NCBI RefSeq assembly: GCF_029893235.1 | Contig: NZ_JARXWE010000002.1 | Location: forward strand, 1 to 64,000 | Direction: 5' to 3' | DNA from: Dysgonomonas sp. PH5-45 | GTDB lineage: Bacteria > Bacteroidota > Bacteroidia > Bacteroidales > Dysgonomonadaceae | Length of the DNA stretch: 64,000 nt | In this document: in pieces, positions 36,582-46,322 of the stretch | Layout of the letters: each line of letters opens with the position of its first letter | Position numbering within the stretch: the first letter of the stretch is position 1 | Program-made: the position numbers and the translations under genes | The notes under the pieces: generated by a model | Databases searched by the model: none | Seen by the model: only the letters and a program-made list of their open reading frames with translations | What the model was told of the DNA's origin: nothing

Positions 36582-37859
36582 ATGAAGAAATTTTTTGGAA
36601 TAATAGTACTAACGGTATTAATGTTCTATCATATTTATCCGGCGGCAATTGGGATGTTCGGGTTTTCTTTCATTTTTACATCAGGTGGTTTGGGTATAGC
36701 TTTATATATTTATAACAGAACACCTTTCCCTGAGATAGCCAAGGTGTTTATGTCTTACTTATTCTTGACATTCTTCTGTTTCTTCACTGCATACATGAAC
36801 AGCTACTACGACCCCTATTGGATAGATACGACCAAAAGTCAAGTGGCTTGGTTCTTTTCTGCTTATTTGGTTGTTTATTCTTTTAATGCGGTACATAAGG
36901 GTGGAAGTATACATAAACTTTTTTATTATTTTATTGCGGCAGTTTGTATTCAAGGAGCTATATCCTTACTTATGTATTGGATTCCGCCGGTGGCATCATT
37001 CTTCAACTCCATACAACTTCTTGATATAGAAGCTGAAATTAAACGTGATGATACCGAAGGTGCCCGTTTGCTTGGCTATGGCACAGCATTTTTTGGTGCA
37101 GGTATTATATATGGTATAGCTTTGATATTGGTGGTTTATATAATAATGACAAAAACAATGAATCTGCGACAACGTATCTTTTGTGCGGTTGTTTATGCAT
37201 ACATCTTCTTTGTTGGGCTTTTAACTGCGCGTACGGTAATGGTGGGCGCAGGTGGCAGCTTGGTATTGCTCATAATATTGTTTTTATTGAACAGAAATAA
37301 GGGGGTTTCTGCGGGACAAGCCTTGTCTTTTATAGGTATATCGGTTGTTTTGGTTGGTATTGGCCAGACGTTAGTATATCTTTATTTCCCTGAGTTTGCA
37401 GAATGGGCTTTCGAGGCGTTTCTTAATTATCAAGAAACGGGTAGTTTTTCAACACGTTCGTCCGACAGTTTAGAATATATGTTTATTCTACCTAAAACGA
37501 TGGCAATATGGCTCTATGGAAACGGTCATATGTTATTCTGGGGTAGTGATGTAGGATACACTCGTTTGCTTATCTACTTTGGGGTACCTGGTACTTTTGC
37601 TTTTTTCTTCTATCAGTTTATGATAATGAAGCTGTCTTTTACTCGCAACAAAGCATTAAACCTGACCCTCATTACATTGTTTGCCTACAACATGGCACTC
37701 AATGTAAAAGGTTTGTCCGATTTGAACTCAACAACCTATTTAATTCTCCTGTATATCCTTAATTATAAGTACTTTGTTTATTTGCCACAAACTTATCAGC
37801 AAGGTAAATATAATAAGTATGGTTATACTTTGCCTCCATTAAATAATAGGGAAAATTGA
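36582..37859 (+). CDS. Wzy-type O-antigen/exopolysaccharide polymerase
   Basis: 425 residues, highly hydrophobic, with about ten predicted helices and one larger periplasmic loop (about 140-165 and another near 285-310 with ETGSFSTRSSDSLEYM). That loop-rich topology is typical of Wzy/O-antigen ligase proteins, which join repeat units on the periplasmic side. Primary sequence in this family is poorly conserved, so polymerase versus ligase is undecided. It lies 6 bp after the GT2 gene. Confidence 0.78.
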   Translation: MKKFFGIIVLTVLMFYHIYPAAIGMFGFSFIFTSGGLGIALYIYNRTPFPEIAKVFMSYLFLTFFCFFTAYMNSYYDPYWIDTTKSQVAWFFSAYLVVYSFNAVHKGGSIHKLFYYFIAAVCIQGAISLLMYWIPPVASFFNSIQLLDIEAEIKRDDTEGARLLGYGTAFFGAGIIYGIALILVVYIIMTKTMNLRQRIFCAVVYAYIFFVGLLTARTVMVGAGGSLVLLIILFLLNRNKGVSAGQALSFIGISVVLVGIGQTLVYLYFPEFAEWAFEAFLNYQETGSFSTRSSDSLEYMFILPKTMAIWLYGNGHMLFWGSDVGYTRLLIYFGVPGTFAFFFYQFMIMKLSFTRNKALNLTLITLFAYNMALNVKGLSDLNSTTYLILLYILNYKYFVYLPQTYQQGKYNKYGYTLPPLNNREN

Positions 37860-37863
37860 TAAT

Positions 37864-38706
37864 ATGGATGGCGAAAAGGCAAAAATAGCGGTCGTAATAC
37901 GGGTATATGATAGGGTAGAAGACCTAAAATATAACTTGCGGGTTATAGCTGATACTTGGTACGAGAACAGCTATTATATCATTGTTGTAAGTAACGGTAA
38001 GAACAGTGGATATCTGATAGATGCTTCTCTCAGTAAATATATAGATAAACTTATTGTTTTAGACGAAAATGAGGGACATCTGAAAGGTAACAGTCAATTA
38101 CTGAGAGAAGGAGTGAAGCATATCCCTTCGGACTCCGATTTTTGTATTATACTTGAAGCCGATACGTGGATTTATACCGATACGGTAATTACGAAATATG
38201 CCCGTAAATTAGCCCATTCGGGTGTGGTATGGGCAAGTGCCGGTTGGTACGATAAGTATTATTCGCTGGCAGTCGATTTTGCCTTGATTAAAGCCTGTTT
38301 TGTACGGAATAATCCCTTGTTGTTCGATTTTGTAGATTATCCGGAATGCTATATTGCCGAATATCTGAGAGACAAGAATGAATCTTTTTTGTTGCTGAAT
38401 GAAAACATGCCAACGCACATCCCCAGCTATCTACCTCGTTATCCGTATATTGACGACCGTAAAAATAAACGGTTTTATGTATTCCCGAAATCAAGAATGG
38501 TTACGCATCACATTGAGTTTTTGGATAGGGGAATGACGCGGAAAAAAGAATATTTTAATATTGTTTCGGGTATTGATTACTTCAAAGAAACGCCTGTGGC
38601 TAATAAACCGTGGCGATTGTTTAAAATAAAGTTCTGGATAGCTTTGAGCCAATGTTTTTTGAAACGTAGTTGGTATAGCCATAAACTATATAGAAAAACC
38701 GAATAA
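37864..38706 (+). CDS. GT-A-fold glycosyltransferase-like protein
   Basis: 280 residues. The start KIAVVIRVYDRVEDLKYNL and IIVVSNGKNS resemble the nucleotide-binding half of GT2 enzymes, and FCIILEADTWIYTD (about 95-108) is a DxD-like site. The rest has no clear motif. It sits in the polysaccharide cluster 4 bp after the polymerase. Sugar unknown. Confidence 0.7.
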   Translation: MDGEKAKIAVVIRVYDRVEDLKYNLRVIADTWYENSYYIIVVSNGKNSGYLIDASLSKYIDKLIVLDENEGHLKGNSQLLREGVKHIPSDSDFCIILEADTWIYTDTVITKYARKLAHSGVVWASAGWYDKYYSLAVDFALIKACFVRNNPLLFDFVDYPECYIAEYLRDKNESFLLLNENMPTHIPSYLPRYPYIDDRKNKRFYVFPKSRMVTHHIEFLDRGMTRKKEYFNIVSGIDYFKETPVANKPWRLFKIKFWIALSQCFLKRSWYSHKLYRKTE

Positions 38707-38720
38707 AGTATTTTGATTGT

Positions 38721-39770
38721 ATGTTTGTAATTAACGGACGTTTCCTGACACAAAGGCCTACTGGTGTTCATTTCTATGCAATGAATATCTGCAACAGTTT
38801 GTACGATTTGGGTGCTGACTTTGTTGTGGTAACACCTACCGAAATAAATCCCGATTATGATATCCGTTTCAAGACTGTTAGTTGTGGAAAACTGAATACT
38901 CATTTGTGGGAACAGTTGAGCCTGCCTCGATATTTGAAAAGCATTGGTAGCCCTCTACTGATAAGCCTTACAGGCTGTGGTCCTCTTAATTACAGTAACC
39001 AGATAATGACTATTCACGATGTTTCGCACGAGCGTCATCCCGAATGGTTTTCTAAAAACTATTACAGGTTTTATCACTACATGATGCCCCGCATAGCCCG
39101 AAAGGCACATCAAGTGCTTACTGTGAGTGAATTTTCCCGAAATGAAATAGTAGATACCTTAGGGGTAGATCCGCAAAAAATATCGGTTATATATGGCGAT
39201 ACTCCCCGTCACGATATACCTCCTGTAACAAAAAACAGAACTGAGAGCGAACGGTATATCATAGCAGTATCTTCTATGGATCCCCGTAAAAACTTTGTCC
39301 GTTTGGTTGAGGCTTTTAAAGAAATAGACGATAAATCGTTGAAACTGTACATTATAGGCATGCGCTTCAAGGCATTTAATACGCCCGATATGCAGAACCT
39401 GATTACCGAAAATGTGGTTCTTCCGGGATATGTAGATGATGACAGGTTGATTGAAATGTATCAAAATGCGGAGTTTTCGGTTTATCCATCTCTTTACGAG
39501 GGGTTTGGCATACCACCACTCGAAGCCATGTGTTGTGGTTGCCCTGTCATAGCATCCGATATTCCTGCTATAAAGGAAATAAGTGGGGACGCCGTTCTTT
39601 ATTTTGACCCTTATGATGTTAGTGATTTAACTGCAAAAATGAACCTGTTGTTGAATGATTCGTCTTTGCAAGATTCATTGAAAGAGAAGGGTAGGGCGCA
39701 GGTAGAAAAATATTCGTGGAAGAAATCGGCACAAAAACTATTGACGCTGATTGAACGTTATTCAAGTTAG
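38721..39770 (+). CDS. Glycosyltransferase family 4
   Basis: 349-residue GT-B enzyme. FLTQRPTGVHFYAMNI (residues 8-23) is the family's first loop, TIHDVSHERHPEWFSK a typical GT4 (mannosyltransferase-like) stretch, SSMDPRKNFVRLVEAF the donor loop, and YEGFGIPPLEAMCCGCPVIASD holds the EX7E pair. Similar sequences are often annotated as mannosyl- or rhamnosyltransferases; the actual sugar is unknown. Fifth gene of the cluster. Confidence 0.92.
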   Translation: MFVINGRFLTQRPTGVHFYAMNICNSLYDLGADFVVVTPTEINPDYDIRFKTVSCGKLNTHLWEQLSLPRYLKSIGSPLLISLTGCGPLNYSNQIMTIHDVSHERHPEWFSKNYYRFYHYMMPRIARKAHQVLTVSEFSRNEIVDTLGVDPQKISVIYGDTPRHDIPPVTKNRTESERYIIAVSSMDPRKNFVRLVEAFKEIDDKSLKLYIIGMRFKAFNTPDMQNLITENVVLPGYVDDDRLIEMYQNAEFSVYPSLYEGFGIPPLEAMCCGCPVIASDIPAIKEISGDAVLYFDPYDVSDLTAKMNLLLNDSSLQDSLKEKGRAQVEKYSWKKSAQKLLTLIERYSS

Positions 39771-39781
39771 AAAAACCACCG

Positions 39782-40627
39782 ATGAAAACGGCCATACTCA
39801 TACATGCCCATACCGATGCCCATTTGCTGAATAGGTTGGTGCAACGTTTGCAGCACCCGCGGGCAGATATATACATAAACCTTGATGCAAAGACCGATAT
39901 CCTGCCATTTAAGGAAGCTGTAAGCGGAGCTATTTTTCTGAAAAAGAGGGTAAACGTTGTCTGGGGACGATTCTCGCAAGTGGAACAGATGCTTAATTCT
40001 TTTTCCGAAGTAGCGCAGCAAGGTATAGAGTATTCCCACATTCTTTTTATCAGCGGACAAGACTATCCTGTAAAACCAATGGGGCAAATAATAGATGTTC
40101 TGCTTCAGAATAGGGATAAAAGTTATATTGATTATCACCTTTTGGGCAATGATGATTGGTCTAAAAACGTGAAGAAGCGTTACCAATATTGGCATTTTTT
40201 GCCGGAAACTGACGTGCGGAACAATAACTTTATTCGTAAAATTCTGGTTAAAGCGGGGTTTAAGCGTCGTTATCCCATACGTCCTGTATATTATGGGGCA
40301 TGCTGGATGTGTTTGAATATGCAGGCTGTGGAATATATTCTCAGTTACATAGAACAAAATGCTGATTTCGTAAGGTTCAACCGGTATGTGGGCTGTGCCG
40401 ATGAATTGTTTTTCCAGACCATTCTTGTGAATTCGCCTTTACGAAACTCATTAAGCAATAATATCCACCGCTACATCGACTGGTCGGACAAGGGTAAACG
40501 CCCTAAAACACTCACCCTTGACGATTTGGATAATATTAAAGCATCCGATGCTTGGTTTGCCCGGAAAGTAGACACTGATGTCTCTGCCTCGCTTCTTGAT
40601 GAATTAGATAAAGGAGGTCTACTCTAA
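39782..40627 (+). CDS. GT14-type core-2/I-branching glycosyltransferase
   Basis: 281 residues, related to beta-1,6-N-acetylglucosaminyltransferases. Visible signatures are AILIHAHTDAHLLNRLV (start), HILFISGQDYPVKPM (about 82-96) and the acceptor region YGACWMCLNMQAVEYIL with ADELFFQTIL. It probably adds a branch to the polysaccharide. Its last 9 bp overlap the convergent mutS2 stop, leaving no room for a separate terminator. Confidence 0.87.
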   Translation: MKTAILIHAHTDAHLLNRLVQRLQHPRADIYINLDAKTDILPFKEAVSGAIFLKKRVNVVWGRFSQVEQMLNSFSEVAQQGIEYSHILFISGQDYPVKPMGQIIDVLLQNRDKSYIDYHLLGNDDWSKNVKKRYQYWHFLPETDVRNNNFIRKILVKAGFKRRYPIRPVYYGACWMCLNMQAVEYILSYIEQNADFVRFNRYVGCADELFFQTILVNSPLRNSLSNNIHRYIDWSDKGKRPKTLTLDDLDNIKASDAWFARKVDTDVSASLLDELDKGGLL

Positions 40628-43093
40628 GTCTACCACAGTGATACCTGCTCCGCCAAACTGTACATGTTCGTCCTGATAGTTACACACACCATTAACTCCA
40701 CGCAAGTAGTCTCTTATTAGTTGGCGCAGTATTCCCGTTCCTGTACCGTGCAGGATACGCACACGCGACACTCCTATCTGAATAGCATCATCGACGAAAT
40801 ACATAACGGCTTGCAGAGCCTCGTCGCCACGCATGCCCCGTACGTCGATATCTTGTTTGAAGTTGAGCTTCTTTTCGTAAATACGTTCGTGGGTTTGGTC
40901 GCTCACAAACGTATTTTTTGCATATACATTATCTCTTTTCTGCTGATTTTTACTGACACGCTCAAGGGTATCGAGCTTGACTGTCGATTTTATCATTCCA
41001 AAGGCAACAATAGCGTTTCGCCCCTGTATGTCCATCACTTGCCCTACCGAGATTTGCCCTTTTATGCGAACATCGTTACCTACCGAAATAGTTTCGGGCA
41101 TTTGCGCTTCTTTAGAAGGTTTAGCTTTCTTCTGCTTATTTTTATCCCTGTTTTGCAATTTTTGCATCTTACGGGCTATCTTCTCGTCTTGCAAATCAGA
41201 TTCTTGGGCTAATCGTTCACGGAATTTAGCCAAATCGGAACGTATATCTTTAGTTTTCTCTTTCTCGGCCTGTGCTTCCTTTATGCTGCGGATAGTATTT
41301 TCTATCTTGGCATTGGCTTCGCTGACAAGGCTTTGTGCTTCTTCTTTGGCCTTACGGATGATTTCTTTGCGTTGCTTTACAACATCTTGCAAATCGGTTT
41401 CGTAGGTTTGAGTAAGTTCTTCCAGTCGTTTTTCTTTTTGGCGGACGCTTTGTCTTTTCTGTTCCCAATAACGTTTGTCACGGACAATGTCTTGCAGATA
41501 CTTATCCATATTGATATAATCGCTGCCCACAATCTCAGAGGCATCGGCAATAACATCTTCGGGCAAGCCTATTTTGCGCGCAATCTCGATGGCAAACGAA
41601 CTACCCGGATTACCGATAGAGAGCGAAAACAAGGGTTGCATCAAGTGCCTGTCGTAGAGCATAGCACCATTTACTACTCCTTTATTTTCGTTAGCAAAGT
41701 GTTTCAGATTTTGATAGTGGGTAGTGATGACCCCGAAAGCCCCTTTCTGATTGAAACGTTTGAGCAGCGATTCGGCAATAGCTCCTCCAATCTGAGGTTC
41801 GGTTCCCCCGCCAAATTCGTCAATTAGAAGAATTGTTTTACCGTCGCAATTGCGTACAAAATGCTTCATGTTGGTCAGGTGCGAACTGTATGTACTGAGG
41901 TCGTTTTCGATAGATTGTTCATCACCTATATCAATGAATACTTTATCGAAAATCCCAACTTTAGAACTTTCGGCAAGGGGTATAAGCAAACCGCATTGCA
42001 CCATATATTGGAGCAATCCAACGGTTTTGAGGCATACCGACTTCCCTCCGGCATTAGGCCCCGATATAATGAGCAGGCGATTGGTATGGTCGAGCCAGAT
42101 ATCGAGCGGAACAACGGTTTTATTCTGTTTTTTGTGCGACAAATAGAGCAAAGGGTGCTTTGCTTTATCCCATCCTATTTGTTGCGTATTTTCAATTACC
42201 GGTTTTATAGCATTTATATCCAATGCAAACCGGGCTTTAGCACGGATAAAGTCTATCCATGCCAAAAAATCGTACGATTGTACAATGTCTGGCACAAGCG
42301 GGCGCACTTCGTTTGTGAAGGCAATAAGTATTTTTACTATCTCGCGCCGTTCTTCGCTTTCAAGCTCGCGTATACGGTTGTTGGCCTCCACTACTTCCGA
42401 TGGTTCTATAAACACAGTTTTGCCCGATGCCGATTCGTCGTGTACAATCCCTTTCAGTTTACGTTTGAAAGCAGGTGCTACGGGTATAACCAAGCGTCCG
42501 TCGCGCATGGTGGGTGTAACATCTTTTTCAACAAGGCCTTCGGTCTGAGCCGACCTTAAAATAGCATTCAAACTACGTGATATTCCGCTTGTTGTTTGTG
42601 CTATTTCTTTGCGTATGCGGTTTAGTTCGGGCGAGGCATTGTCTTTTATCCGTCCGAATTTGTCGAGAATAGCATCTGTTTTTGATATCAGTTGCGGAAA
42701 TACAAGAACATCGCCCGCCAAATCCTGTAAGTGAGGGTAGGATGTGTTTTCGTCGTCCTCTTTCTGCAAAAAAGAAACGATGTCCTTTATAGTTTGTAGT
42801 GAACGGCGTAGGTCGAACAAAGCATTTTCGTCGAGCCATGTACCTTCTATGCGGATGCCTTTCAGGGCGGGGCGAACATCGAAGAAATAGTTTGCCGGAA
42901 ATTCGTCTTCTTCTTGCAGAATACGTACAAATTCTTCGGTTTGCGACAATAGGTTTTGTATATGCTCAAAGTTGGTAGAGAAAGCCATTTCATCGGTCTT
43001 TTCTATCCCCAAGGAGCTTAAACATTTTGCGGAAATTAATTCGCGTATTTTATCGAAACCTATTTTTGTTTCAAAATTATCTGGATAAATCAC
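40619..43093 (-). CDS. mutS2: MutS2 ATPase/endonuclease
   Basis: 824 residues. MutS core and lever (about 1-310), ATPase with Walker A SGPNAGGKSV (about 342-351) and Walker B ILLIDEFGGGTEPQ (about 421-434), a long coiled coil (about 510-650), and a C-terminal Smr nuclease domain (about 750-824) with DVRGMRGDEAL and LHGTGTGILRQLI. There is no mismatch-recognition domain, as usual for MutS2. Known roles include suppression of recombination and rescue of collided ribosomes. It is transcribed alone. Confidence 0.95.
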   Translation of the reverse strand: MIYPDNFETKIGFDKIRELISAKCLSSLGIEKTDEMAFSTNFEHIQNLLSQTEEFVRILQEEDEFPANYFFDVRPALKGIRIEGTWLDENALFDLRRSLQTIKDIVSFLQKEDDENTSYPHLQDLAGDVLVFPQLISKTDAILDKFGRIKDNASPELNRIRKEIAQTTSGISRSLNAILRSAQTEGLVEKDVTPTMRDGRLVIPVAPAFKRKLKGIVHDESASGKTVFIEPSEVVEANNRIRELESEERREIVKILIAFTNEVRPLVPDIVQSYDFLAWIDFIRAKARFALDINAIKPVIENTQQIGWDKAKHPLLYLSHKKQNKTVVPLDIWLDHTNRLLIISGPNAGGKSVCLKTVGLLQYMVQCGLLIPLAESSKVGIFDKVFIDIGDEQSIENDLSTYSSHLTNMKHFVRNCDGKTILLIDEFGGGTEPQIGGAIAESLLKRFNQKGAFGVITTHYQNLKHFANENKGVVNGAMLYDRHLMQPLFSLSIGNPGSSFAIEIARKIGLPEDVIADASEIVGSDYINMDKYLQDIVRDKRYWEQKRQSVRQKEKRLEELTQTYETDLQDVVKQRKEIIRKAKEEAQSLVSEANAKIENTIRSIKEAQAEKEKTKDIRSDLAKFRERLAQESDLQDEKIARKMQKLQNRDKNKQKKAKPSKEAQMPETISVGNDVRIKGQISVGQVMDIQGRNAIVAFGMIKSTVKLDTLERVSKNQQKRDNVYAKNTFVSDQTHERIYEKKLNFKQDIDVRGMRGDEALQAVMYFVDDAIQIGVSRVRILHGTGTGILRQLIRDYLRGVNGVCNYQDEHVQFGGAGITVVDLE

Positions 43094-43119
43094 TTTTCGG
43101 GTCTTTCTTTTTTAGACTG

Positions 43120-43127
43120 CAAAGATA
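43120..43127 (-). promoter_or_regulatory. mutS2 promoter
   Basis: Minus-strand TATCTTTG (43120-43127), 27 bp before the ATG at 43093. Confidence 0.6.
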
Positions 43128-43154
43128 CGAAAAGTCAGGCTTTTCTGTAAATAA

Positions 43155-43195
43155 AAAAACTGCAAGGCTATTCTTTGGACGAATAAACCTTGCAG
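43155..43195 (-). terminator. Terminator of the lysine-fermentation operon
   Basis: CTGCAAGG (43160-43167) pairs with CCTTGCAG (43188-43195), with inner TATTC/GAATA pairing. Read leftward it is followed by TTTTTTTATT, so it ends the transcript whose last gene stops at 43231. Confidence 0.88.
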
Positions 43196-43230
43196 GATTG
43201 CTAAACTATAATTGTAAAATATAGGGTTTT

Positions 43231-44436
43231 TTATTCCATTTTCAGGATTACAGACGTACCCATGCCTCCGCCAATGCAGAGAGAGGCTAACCCCAATTTA
43301 TGATTGCGCCTACCCATTTCGTGCAATAGGGTTACAATAATCCTGTTTCCCGATGCACCGATAGGGTGACCCAAAGCTAAAGCACCACCATTAACATTGG
43401 CTCTGTCCATAAACCATTGCTCTGTAACGTTGTGTTCTTTGCAGAGTTCTTTTATAACGGCCAACGACTGTGCTGCGAAAGCTTCGTTTAGCTCTATCAG
43501 GTCTATTTCAGACAGTTTGTAGCCCGATTTTTTCAGCACATTGCCAATAGCAGGAACGGGACCCATACCCATATAATTGGGATCGACTCCGGCTTGCCCT
43601 GTTGCAACAATTTCGGCCAAAGGTTTAATGCCAAGTTTGTTTACCATTGCCTCGGATGCAATCAGCAGGAATGACGCTCCATCGTTAAGTCCCGAAGCGT
43701 TTCCGGCTGTTACCGTTCCGTCTTTTTTGAAGGCAGGTTTCAAGGCTGCCAGTTTTTCGGGCGTACTTGCCCTATTAGGAAATTCGTCGGTGTCGAAAAC
43801 AATAGTTCCTTTCCGGCTTTCTATTACAACAGGTACAATTTCTTCTTTAAACACACCCTTATCTATTGCCGCGATAGCTTTTTGTTGCGACTTGTACGAA
43901 AAACTGTCTTGTTCTTCACGGCTTATATTGTATTTTTCGGCAATATTTTCGGCAGTTATACCCATGTGCACACCGGTAAAGGCATCGGTAAGCCCATCGC
44001 AAACCATATGGTCTAAGGCAACCATATTACCCATTTTATGTCCTTGACGTGTGCCGGAACCTACCACAAAACCTGTTCCAGACATCGATTCCGTACCTCC
44101 GGCAAGTATTAAGTCCGCTTCGCCCGATTTGATGCTATTGTAGGCCGAAAGAACAGACTTCATGCCGCTACCGCAAATCATATTTATACCATAGGCGGGT
44201 ACTTCAACTGGGATTCCGGCTTTTACAGAAGCCTGGCGGGCAATTCCTTGTTTTTGGCCTGCGCACAGTACGTTACCCACAATCACTTCGTCCAGAAGGG
44301 CAGGGTCTATCTTGGTTTCGCTGAGAATGTCTTTAATAACGGTTGCGCCCAAATCGGCTGCCGATACATTGGCTATGGTTCCTAAAAACTTACCTATTGC
44401 CGTTCTCTTTGCCGAAAGGATATATACTTTATTCAT
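43231..44436 (-). CDS. thlA: Acetyl-CoA C-acetyltransferase (thiolase)
   Basis: Splits acetoacetyl-CoA into two acetyl-CoA, the energy-yielding end of lysine fermentation. 401 residues: acyl-enzyme Cys in INMICGSGMKSV (about 88), GGTESMSG, catalytic His in ALALGHPIGASG (about 357) and the second Cys in ASLCIGGGMG (about 387). All are intact. Last gene of the 14-gene operon, 54 bp after etfA. Confidence 0.95.
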   Translation of the reverse strand: MNKVYILSAKRTAIGKFLGTIANVSAADLGATVIKDILSETKIDPALLDEVIVGNVLCAGQKQGIARQASVKAGIPVEVPAYGINMICGSGMKSVLSAYNSIKSGEADLILAGGTESMSGTGFVVGSGTRQGHKMGNMVALDHMVCDGLTDAFTGVHMGITAENIAEKYNISREEQDSFSYKSQQKAIAAIDKGVFKEEIVPVVIESRKGTIVFDTDEFPNRASTPEKLAALKPAFKKDGTVTAGNASGLNDGASFLLIASEAMVNKLGIKPLAEIVATGQAGVDPNYMGMGPVPAIGNVLKKSGYKLSEIDLIELNEAFAAQSLAVIKELCKEHNVTEQWFMDRANVNGGALALGHPIGASGNRIIVTLLHEMGRRNHKLGLASLCIGGGMGTSVILKME

Positions 44437-44490
44437 GATGATATATAAATTAAAATTTTGTTATGGTGAATAACACAAACAATGTTCTTC

Positions 44491-45483
44491 TTATTTTTTG
44501 AGTCTGGCTGTTAACAAAGGAACAATTTGTTTTACATCGCCCACAATACCCAAATCGGCGACCTGAAAGATAGGGGCGTATTTGTCTTTGTTGATGGCTA
44601 TAATGTAGTCCGACTCTTCCATTCCTGCCAAATGCTGAATTGCCCCCGAAATACCCAACGCAAAATACACATCGGGACGTACTGTTTTTCCGGTTTGTCC
44701 CACTTGGCGGTCGTGCGACACCAGTCCGGCATCTACCATTGCTCTCGAAGAAGATATTTCGGCATTAATGGTTTTTGCCAGTTCGTCGAGCAGTTTAAAT
44801 GTTTCAACATTACCTACACCACGCCCGCCAGATACAAGAATTTTTGCTTCGGTTATGTCTATCTTATCTTTTTGTTCTTTCACGGTTTCGAGTATCTTCA
44901 CTTTGAAACGTGAACTGTCGAAGTTGATCTCTACCCGTTCCACATCGCCCGTGCGGTTTGTATCTTTAGTACCCATGCGCATCACACCGGGACGGACGGT
45001 CGACATCTGAGGGCGATGCTCCTTGCAGATGATTGTTGCCATAAGGTTTCCGCCAAATGCAGGGCGGGTCATCAATAAGTCGCCATCGTCCGAAACCGCT
45101 AAGGCCGTACAGTCGGCTGTCAGTCCGGTTTCCATGCGTGCCGATAGACGGGGGCCAAGATCGCGCCCGATGGTTGTTGCACCGATCAGTACAACCGAAG
45201 GTTTTCTGTCTTTCAGTATCTTAGCAACGGCTTGTACATAAGGCTCGGTAACGTAATGTTCCAGTTCGGGAGCGTCTACACAAAGCACGATATCTGCTCC
45301 ATAAGCAATGACTTCTTGCGCCATGGCCGAAACATTGTATCCGCAAAGGATGGCACATACTTTTTCGTTGAGTGTGCCTGCCAATTCGCGTGCTTTATTG
45401 AGGAGCTCCAAGGCTACGTTTTGGATAACGCCTTCGCGTTGTTCAACAAAAACATAAACACCTTTATATTGAGTTTTATCCAT
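44491..45483 (-). CDS. etfA: Electron transfer flavoprotein alpha subunit
   Basis: Passes electrons with EtfB to butyryl-CoA dehydrogenase. I use ATG at 45483 (330 residues); the frame extends to a TTG at 45513, but that would overlap etfB by 8 bp. The C-terminal FAD domain is clear: VSGGRGVG (about 210), SRAMVDAGLVSHDRQVGQTGK (in parts: DRQVGQTG) and ALGISGAIQHLAGM. It lies 22 bp after etfB. Confidence 0.95.
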   Translation of the reverse strand: MDKTQYKGVYVFVEQREGVIQNVALELLNKARELAGTLNEKVCAILCGYNVSAMAQEVIAYGADIVLCVDAPELEHYVTEPYVQAVAKILKDRKPSVVLIGATTIGRDLGPRLSARMETGLTADCTALAVSDDGDLLMTRPAFGGNLMATIICKEHRPQMSTVRPGVMRMGTKDTNRTGDVERVEINFDSSRFKVKILETVKEQKDKIDITEAKILVSGGRGVGNVETFKLLDELAKTINAEISSSRAMVDAGLVSHDRQVGQTGKTVRPDVYFALGISGAIQHLAGMEESDYIIAINKDKYAPIFQVADLGIVGDVKQIVPLLTARLKK

Positions 45484-45505
45484 AATGATTTCTGTTTTTA
45501 CTTTA

Positions 45506-46291
45506 TCAGACAATAAATTTTTCTTTTAGCTTGTTCACTATAATATCGGCTGCTTCGATGGACGAAACATCGTCATAGAGCGTACCCATAACCTTAGCCC
45601 CTTTGGTGAACGATTTAAAGACACGGGTAGGAGAGCCTTTCAGACCGAGCTTCTCTTCATCTACCTTGATGTTGTCGAATCCCCAGAGTTCAACTTCATG
45701 GTCGTAAGCCTCAAGAATGCCACGGACAGACATGTAACGGGCTTTATTGGCTGATGAAAGAACGGTAATAAGGCAGGGCGACTCTACTTGTAACATCTGA
45801 TATCCTTCTTCCAGAAATTTTTTGATGGTAAAGGTCTTATCGTTATCAAACTCTAAGTCTTCTACGTAAGTAACTTGTGGTAAATCGAGCAATTCGGCTA
45901 TCTGTGGCCCCACTTGTGCCGTATCGCCGTCGATGGCTTGACGCCCGGTAATGATAAGGTCGTACTGAAGCATACGCAATGCTCCGGCAAGGGCGTTTGA
46001 TGTAGCCAGAGTATCGGCTCCTGCAAACTTACGGTCGCTAAGATGTATAGCTCGGTCGACTCCCATGGCAAAAGCCTCGCGTAGTATGTCGTCGGCTTGT
46101 GCGGGCCCCATTGTAATGACCGTTACATGGGCATTGTATTTATCTTTGAGTTGCAGGGCTATTTCCAATCCGCTTTTGTCATCGGGATTCATAATGCTGG
46201 GAACCCCTTCGCGAATCATTGTCCCTTTCACAGGATCGAGTTTAATCTCGGTTGTATCGGGTACTTGCTTTATGCAAACAATTATTTTCAT
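45506..46291 (-). CDS. etfB: Electron transfer flavoprotein beta subunit
   Basis: Partner of EtfA, 261 residues: IVCIKQVPDTTEI start, IMNPDDKSGLEIAL, and the signature DGDTAQVGPQIAELL (about 123-137) followed by VESPCLITV. Bcd and EtfAB complexes in anaerobes can bifurcate electrons from NADH to crotonyl-CoA and ferredoxin; whether this one does cannot be read from these motifs alone. It lies 31 bp after bcd. Confidence 0.95.
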   Translation of the reverse strand: MKIIVCIKQVPDTTEIKLDPVKGTMIREGVPSIMNPDDKSGLEIALQLKDKYNAHVTVITMGPAQADDILREAFAMGVDRAIHLSDRKFAGADTLATSNALAGALRMLQYDLIITGRQAIDGDTAQVGPQIAELLDLPQVTYVEDLEFDNDKTFTIKKFLEEGYQMLQVESPCLITVLSSANKARYMSVRGILEAYDHEVELWGFDNIKVDEEKLGLKGSPTRVFKSFTKGAKVMGTLYDDVSSIEAADIIVNKLKEKFIV

Positions 46292-46322
46292 TTTCGATTT
46301 AGTTTTTTTAATTAGGAAAAGA

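Noticed and set aside
40619-40627. 9-bp tail-to-tail overlap of the GT14 gene and mutS2
   Set aside because: Ordinary compact convergent arrangement; both genes are well supported and neither end looks truncated.
41861-42559. 232-codon open frame antisense to mutS2
   Set aside because: Shadow frame on a well-supported gene; no motif and no promoter.
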